Source: Turnera subulata (Eukaryota; Streptophyta; Magnoliopsida; Malpighiales; Passifloraceae). From it: 64,000 nt of DNA. The translations under genes and the position numbers were made by a program. Location of the stretch: assembly GCA_028386065.3 (NCBI GenBank), contig JAKUCV010006130.1, positions 162,352 through 226,351 of the forward strand, written 5' to 3'. Shown here piece after piece: positions 58,674 through 64,000 of the stretch. Below the pieces are notes generated by a model. The model was not told the DNA's origin. It saw nothing but the letters and a program-made list of their open reading frames with translations, and ran no database searches. Within the stretch, counting starts at the first letter, position 1. Each line of letters starts with the position of its first letter.

Positions 58674-61600
58674 AAGTGAGGGAAAAAAAGAAATTGGCCA
58701 TGGTTTTTTCCCAAGCACTTTAGTTGCCTCCTTGCTTTCCGTTTGGTGTTTCTTAAATTTTTGGGTTTTAACAAGTGTTGTTAATGCTTTACTTTTAGTC
58801 CACCTGAAAACCAGGCAAATCTAACGTTCACTTATGCAATCTGTGAAAAAAAGTAGGGGCAGACCACGATTAGAAATGTTGCCTGCATGTGTAAGCTATT
58901 ATTCTAGCTTTAATCACGTTTATATAGTATATTTAAATCTGAAAAGTGAAAAGTGCAAAGGCAAAAGAGCAGTTTTTTTAGCCTTAAAGCAAAGTTTAGG
59001 TGCATGGATTTTGTCTCGAGGTGATGATAATCATTCCATTGCTATGCTCTGAATATGTTGGTCAACCTATTACAGTGCTTTTATGGGAAAACCCAGCCAT
59101 CGCAATGGAGGATATATGTCACTACTTGCTCGTCATCATATCCTGTCTACTCTGGGGCTGATGTGTGTGAGCTTCAACTTTCAAAGTTGCATGTGCTGAC
59201 CATATGCCCTTCCTGTTAGAATTTAGGAAAGAGGCCAAAGTTTTAGTTGTGGAGACGGGACGCCTTGAGGGATATAGAGTATGAAACGATTCTGACTCCA
59301 TGTCTTATTCCTTGTTTTCACACCAAAAGTTGGAAATTTTTCGTTTTTCCCTTTCAAAGAAAGAAGCTAGCAGCAGGGCAGGGCAGGGTAGTAAGTCACC
59401 ATGAGGGGGCGGTATGGGCAAGGACTGAATGATGCCCGTGGTATGATTTCATCCATTGTCAGGTCCATGAGCTCACTGTAGTACTGCACATCGTCGTTCC
59501 TCCAAGTTTTATTGGGAGGTTACTCTCATTAAAACTTACAAAATCTTGAGCTAGATTTTGCCTTCCGTGGTTGTTTTTTACTTTTTTTCCATTAACTGTT
59601 TTGTCACTTCAGTTGATACCAAAGCTGGAGCGGCAGGCAAGTCCCACCCTTCTTCTATTTTGTTGCTTTACCAAAGAAACCATTGACTGATAATCTCTAG
59701 CTGATCATTCTACGTATGTATAAAAACTTATACAGACAGATTATGCTGCGCAGAGTATCATCCATTCAAAACTAATCACTTGATAAATTAGTCCAAATAT
59801 ATTTTCGAAATAGAAATTCTATGTGTTCAGTACTTTTCACTCTGGTTTACACCACATGCCTTGCGGTCATATTGCAGATGACATGATTATCCATTAATGC
59901 CAGCCCCCATTGAATTCAGACTGTAGCAGGCAGCCCCATATTTATTGTGTTGAAAAGGGGAGAATATTGTTGTACAAGCCAGTGATGACATTGCTCTCTC
60001 ATCAGAGGCCCACTTCAAAACCCTTTTTCTTGTATTTGCAAATCTCAAAAGAGGGCATAACTAGGAGAAAATTAAGACTAAGGGGTCCCCTTGGTTGCAG
60101 GCTCATAATGCCCTGGACAAACTTTTGAGCTTGGTCGCAGATTTAACAGTAGGGGAGTTTATTAAAAAGGTTTTTAATCCATCCTAAAATTCGAAAACAG
60201 ACATTAAGATGAGATAAAGCATGCCATGTGCCAATTGAATGTAGGAGAGCAGGTTCCTCAGAGCTATTCCATCGCTTATTTATCGCGATAGTCCTTGAGG
60301 CTCAGAACTTGGCCCTTGAAAACTCATTTATCTGTCACTTCCATCCTCCTGCATTACTTGCATTGTCGCACTCTGCTACGTTATGAAATAAGAAGGTGGT
60401 CCATTAATCGTATTAATCATACATTCATACTATACTAGTCTTGGATGTCAACAACAATGAGATGCCAAATTCTGAGTCTAAACTGCTTCCCTGTTCAATG
60501 AAATTAATAACTTACTGATGACTGTATGCACCCGCCATTCAAGGGCTAACAGTTGAAGTTTACAACAAAAGTACTAGGATGTTCAACGAAAGAAAAAAAC
60601 AAAGAAACTAGTATGGATGCCAGAAGTCTGGTTCAAGAGCTGCACACCATGGGCCAGGAAAACGATGAATCGAATTGGGTTAGAGTCTATACTCAAAGGC
60701 CTAATTAAAAATACAGGCTAGAAGCAGAAAACAAACCTCACAGGCCCAGACGGTTGCACAAAATAATCTGTTGGGTTGGGTCCGCCATGCAACCACTCGA
60801 ACTTATAGAGGACAAATAAAGCGCCTGTCTCAGGAATTACTACCAGGTCCAAAACAAGCGCCTCTACGTAAACAAAACGCCCAATTATGATCCCACAATC
60901 AGTCATCACACTATTTAACATCCTTCTACCCCAACTAAGCATAAGATCCAGAAATCCAGGCCCGTTTATCATAAGCTATATGTTACAACAACTTGAAAAA
61001 AACTTGTCAGGTGATCCAATCATTTCATAATTCGCTCAGGACTTCAGTTTTTGCTCACCTGAGGCAACTAAATTGCGGAAAAAAATTATATTACCCAAGT
61101 TGTACCAAGTGTCATACCCACTTGATACACCATAATCAATCAAGGGTTCCCTCTCCCGTTATTAGGAGAATACTTTTCTTTATTTTTCTCATTTCAAAAC
61201 ACTCCTATTAGTTATGTTGTATCAAGTGGATAGTCAGTGATCACCATAAAATTTGTCCTAAATTGCCCCATCTGCCATTCTTTTTTCCACAGGAGCAAGT
61301 GACAACATCAAACCAATGCTCCTATTTTATTTTATTTTTAATCAACACTTCTTGTTTATCCGTGTCATAAACAGCGTTTAATTTAGTTGTTCATGTCCCA
61401 CAGGTTTTGCAATTATGATGCTTCCCGGTGCTTTTTTCATCGCTTACTATTGATTTTCAGCCATTGTATTTGTACTCATATCAACATGATACTTCTTCCC
61501 CCACTGAGTCTCACTTTTGAATAGCAGAAAACTTCGTGATAGTATTATTATGAAAAGGATCCACTTTCTTTCGAGCTCAAATTTTAATGGGTTAGAGTGG

Positions 61601-64000
61601 GGTGGATTACTCGGTCGCTTTCCCAACAAGGCAGAAGAGACAGAAGAAGAATCTTAGTTTGGTTAATTGACAGCACATAAAAGGTGGGAGACATTCTTGG
61701 TCCACCCTGCTCATTTTAAACACTACACTGAATCTTCAGTCAAAGCACTTTTCGCAGTAGGGGAGCTTGGCCTTGGCATAGCATGAGAAAGTGTAAAGAT
61801 GAATGATTGTCACCACAGTCCTACCTTCGTCAAAGGTTGAAGAGAAATCTCTAGATCATTTGTTTCTTTAATTTGCATTTCAGGACAAATTAATAAAGAA
61901 TTAATTTCCTTTACTTCATTAAGCTAATCACTAAACTGCTTGCTACTTTATTATTTGTTAATAATCATTTGGAACATAACTGCTTGCTACTTTGACACTA
62001 AGAAAAAAGTCTTTTGTATCTGGTTTGCTTGTTTTCAAGCATCTGCCTCACGTTGGACGGTTTCAGTTTGATGATGCATGCCCTCATCAAATCTAGTCTC
62101 AATGAAAAAAAAAAATAAAATTAAAGACTCTGATTAGAAGGAAGTAATGACATCCAGTTTGAAATTACTAGCATCCAGTTTCGGAATATTCAGAGTGTGT
62201 GCGATTGAAATGTTATGCAAGCATTGATCTTTATCCCGCTTAGAAGGAAGTAATGACACGGTGATTGCATTTTAAAACTAAGACTTGATTAGTCATCAGA
62301 TAAATATTGCCTAGTCCGCAACAGGTTTTTTTTTTTCCCATATTTTATCAGCCAACATTAGTTTCACATCGAATCACGGGAACTTATATGTTTCAAACGA
62401 TCGGATTTTGTTTATTTCTCAACGATGTCCTCATACTTTCGTCGAGGAATTTAGCTGCCAATACTCTATAGTTTTTCATGTCAGGTTCAAAAGTTCTTGT
62501 ATATGCCCCATGAACTGTAGAAAAGTCGGCAGCTAGAATATTTTATATATACCTTCAACATGATCGATTACACACTATCCTAGCACAACAAATACTTGTT
62601 CTCATGAGCCTAGTTGTGTTTGTTTACACGTTGCAAATGCTGATTGTTAATTAGAAAGGAAATGAGCAGACAAAATCTTGCATAATGTACAGGTAATCAT
62701 TATCAATTAATTACTTTCCTGTTGATGAACCTTTGATCTCAGTATCACTGCAATATTATAATGCGGGATAACTTTCACCAACTTAAACAAATTTGTATGC
62801 TTTTCTGTAGACAGAGGAATAGGCATCAGTTAACAGAAGATGCACTGCGTATTGCATTGGACGTGTTTATTATGGCATGTATACATTGGATAAACAGCAA
62901 GGTAAAACAATATCTGACAACTGGTTGACAAGGAAGGATGTCCTTAACAGTGCCCTTGTTCCGTCTCCCATCTGTGTTAACTGGAGCATTTCGTATTGTG
63001 TTTTATTTTTTCATTACCTGCAAAATTACATTCCAAAATGATCATGCAAATCAAATGCCACTGTTGTCTGTAAACTTTGATTCTATTTCTTACGTTACCA
63101 AAAAAAGCTAAGTAAACCACTTATGCCTATTTGCGAAAGCTAATACGTGGTTATCTATTCCATGAGGTCAAGTTATGAAGAGGGGAAGAACTAGAACTTG
63201 CGTTTCTCCATTGTGTGTGTACATGTGAACAAGGGATTTGGAGATTACATATTTTGTAGCATGGTTGCGAGAATGCTGGATCTTCACTTATTGCGGGAGG
63301 CTCTTGGCCGAATATCATCTCACAACTCATGTCCTCAAAGTCTGCAAAATCATACGGTAAGTTGTTATATAGCAACAGAACCTGCCCGCCTAAGATGTTG
63401 GTCTTCGTTGATGGTGGACTGTTAAAGTGGTGGCCCTATGCTCAACCAAGTATTGGCACGTGGAAAAGTGACAAATCGTTGAACATGGGTTTCTTGTGGA
63501 TTGGATCATAATTAGTTGTTCATTTATGTGTTCAAATAGTATTATATATCTTTACTTGAACAATCCCAGCAGTCGGTAGAACTATTCCCCCAGTAGACTA
63601 ACAGCTAATTGTGTGACAAATCGTTGCGAGTTTGCAATCAGTAGAATGTTCTCATTGCACGTGTTGGTTAGTATAAAGATAGATTTGCTCCACAAAAGAA
63701 CGTATGAAAATCAAGTGACCTTAGTTATGGACCCAAAGGTGTTTGATTGAGGTCAAGATTTCTGGTGATCCTATTATATACCGACGTTTAATAATTTTCT
63801 GTTCACATTTGTGCATTGCACTTTGCAGTGCTAAATCTATGTGCTGGTATTCTCCCCTGAGATTGGACGGCTCTACTTGCGGTTCTTGCACCCTAAGTGG
63901 TAATGCTTGGGCCCCCCTATTTGACATTATGATTATGGCCTCCACATTCTCTAGTGCAGTTGCTAGTTGCTATTGCCCCTTCAAGTAAACACTTTTCCTT
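58674..64000. other. intergenic DNA, right end
   Basis: The 3' UTR of the LONGIFOLIA-like gene, then AT-rich DNA. Open frames (e.g. 59910-60128, 60718-60972 minus, 63198-63425) have no recognisable domain. Apart from the inverted repeat at 61118-61229 I see no feature. Confidence 0.55.
61118..61229. repeat. small inverted repeat (hairpin, MITE-like)
   Basis: The left arm CCACTTGATACACCATAATC and the reverse complement of the right arm, CCACTTGATACAACATAACT, agree at 17 of 20 bases around a loop of about 70 bp. Neither a clear target duplication nor a family could be assigned. Confidence 0.6.

Overview
This looks like nuclear DNA from a eudicot plant. The protein-coding genes have short exons with GT/AG introns, the intergenic DNA is AT-rich, and every recognisable product belongs to a plant family: a plastid tocopherol/plastoquinone methyltransferase, an AMT2-clade ammonium transporter, a plant G-protein gamma subunit, an Agenet-ENT protein and a LONGIFOLIA/TRM protein. 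The species cannot be told from the sequence alone. There are no operons, CRISPR arrays or bacterial signals. One undetermined base lies at 3103.

Layout. At 1-2.5 kb, on the minus strand, is a VTE3 gene (MPBQ/MSBQ methyltransferase) whose last exon lies beyond the left edge. At 3.65-18.4 kb, two inverted terminal-repeat-like segments about 80 bp long bound a composite block. It starts with an AT-rich minisatellite and ends with a captured fragment of a HAD/FMN-hydrolase-like gene. Between these lie nested LTR retrotransposons. The first is a decayed Ty3/gypsy element (LTR, primer-binding site, broken gag, protease and RT) that stops inside RT. It abuts a reverse-oriented solo LTR of a second family, and a forward solo LTR of that same family has inserted into this one with a perfect 5-bp target duplication (TGTAC). 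The two opposed LTRs form a near-palindrome of about 6.4 kb. A third LTR-like fragment follows.

The AMT2-clade ammonium transporter (three exons) is at 20.7-23.1 kb on the plus strand. From 23 to 30 kb there is intergenic DNA with a Stowaway-like MITE, a 5'-truncated LINE and a hAT MITE, each with its own target duplication. At 30.0-31.7 kb (+) is a four-exon G-gamma gene ending in a CaaX box. It is convergent with an Agenet-ENT gene at 33.3-35.2 kb (-). From 35 to 54 kb lies a gene desert holding three more L1-type LINEs: a 5'-truncated copy with a 2.1-kb open reading frame (minus strand), a short truncated copy (minus strand), and a full-length but mutated 5.95-kb copy (plus strand). Each is framed by 16-bp target duplications. 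A LONGIFOLIA-like gene (four exons, 790 aa) fills 54.9-58.7 kb (+). From there to 64 kb I see no gene, only a small inverted repeat.

The five host genes act in unrelated processes: plastid prenylquinone synthesis, ammonium transport, heterotrimeric G signalling, chromatin or RNA-associated reading, and microtubule-linked cell elongation. Plant genes are not grouped by pathway here. The most unusual structure is the nested pair of opposed solo LTRs inside the inverted-repeat-bounded composite, together with the captured host-gene fragment at its right end.
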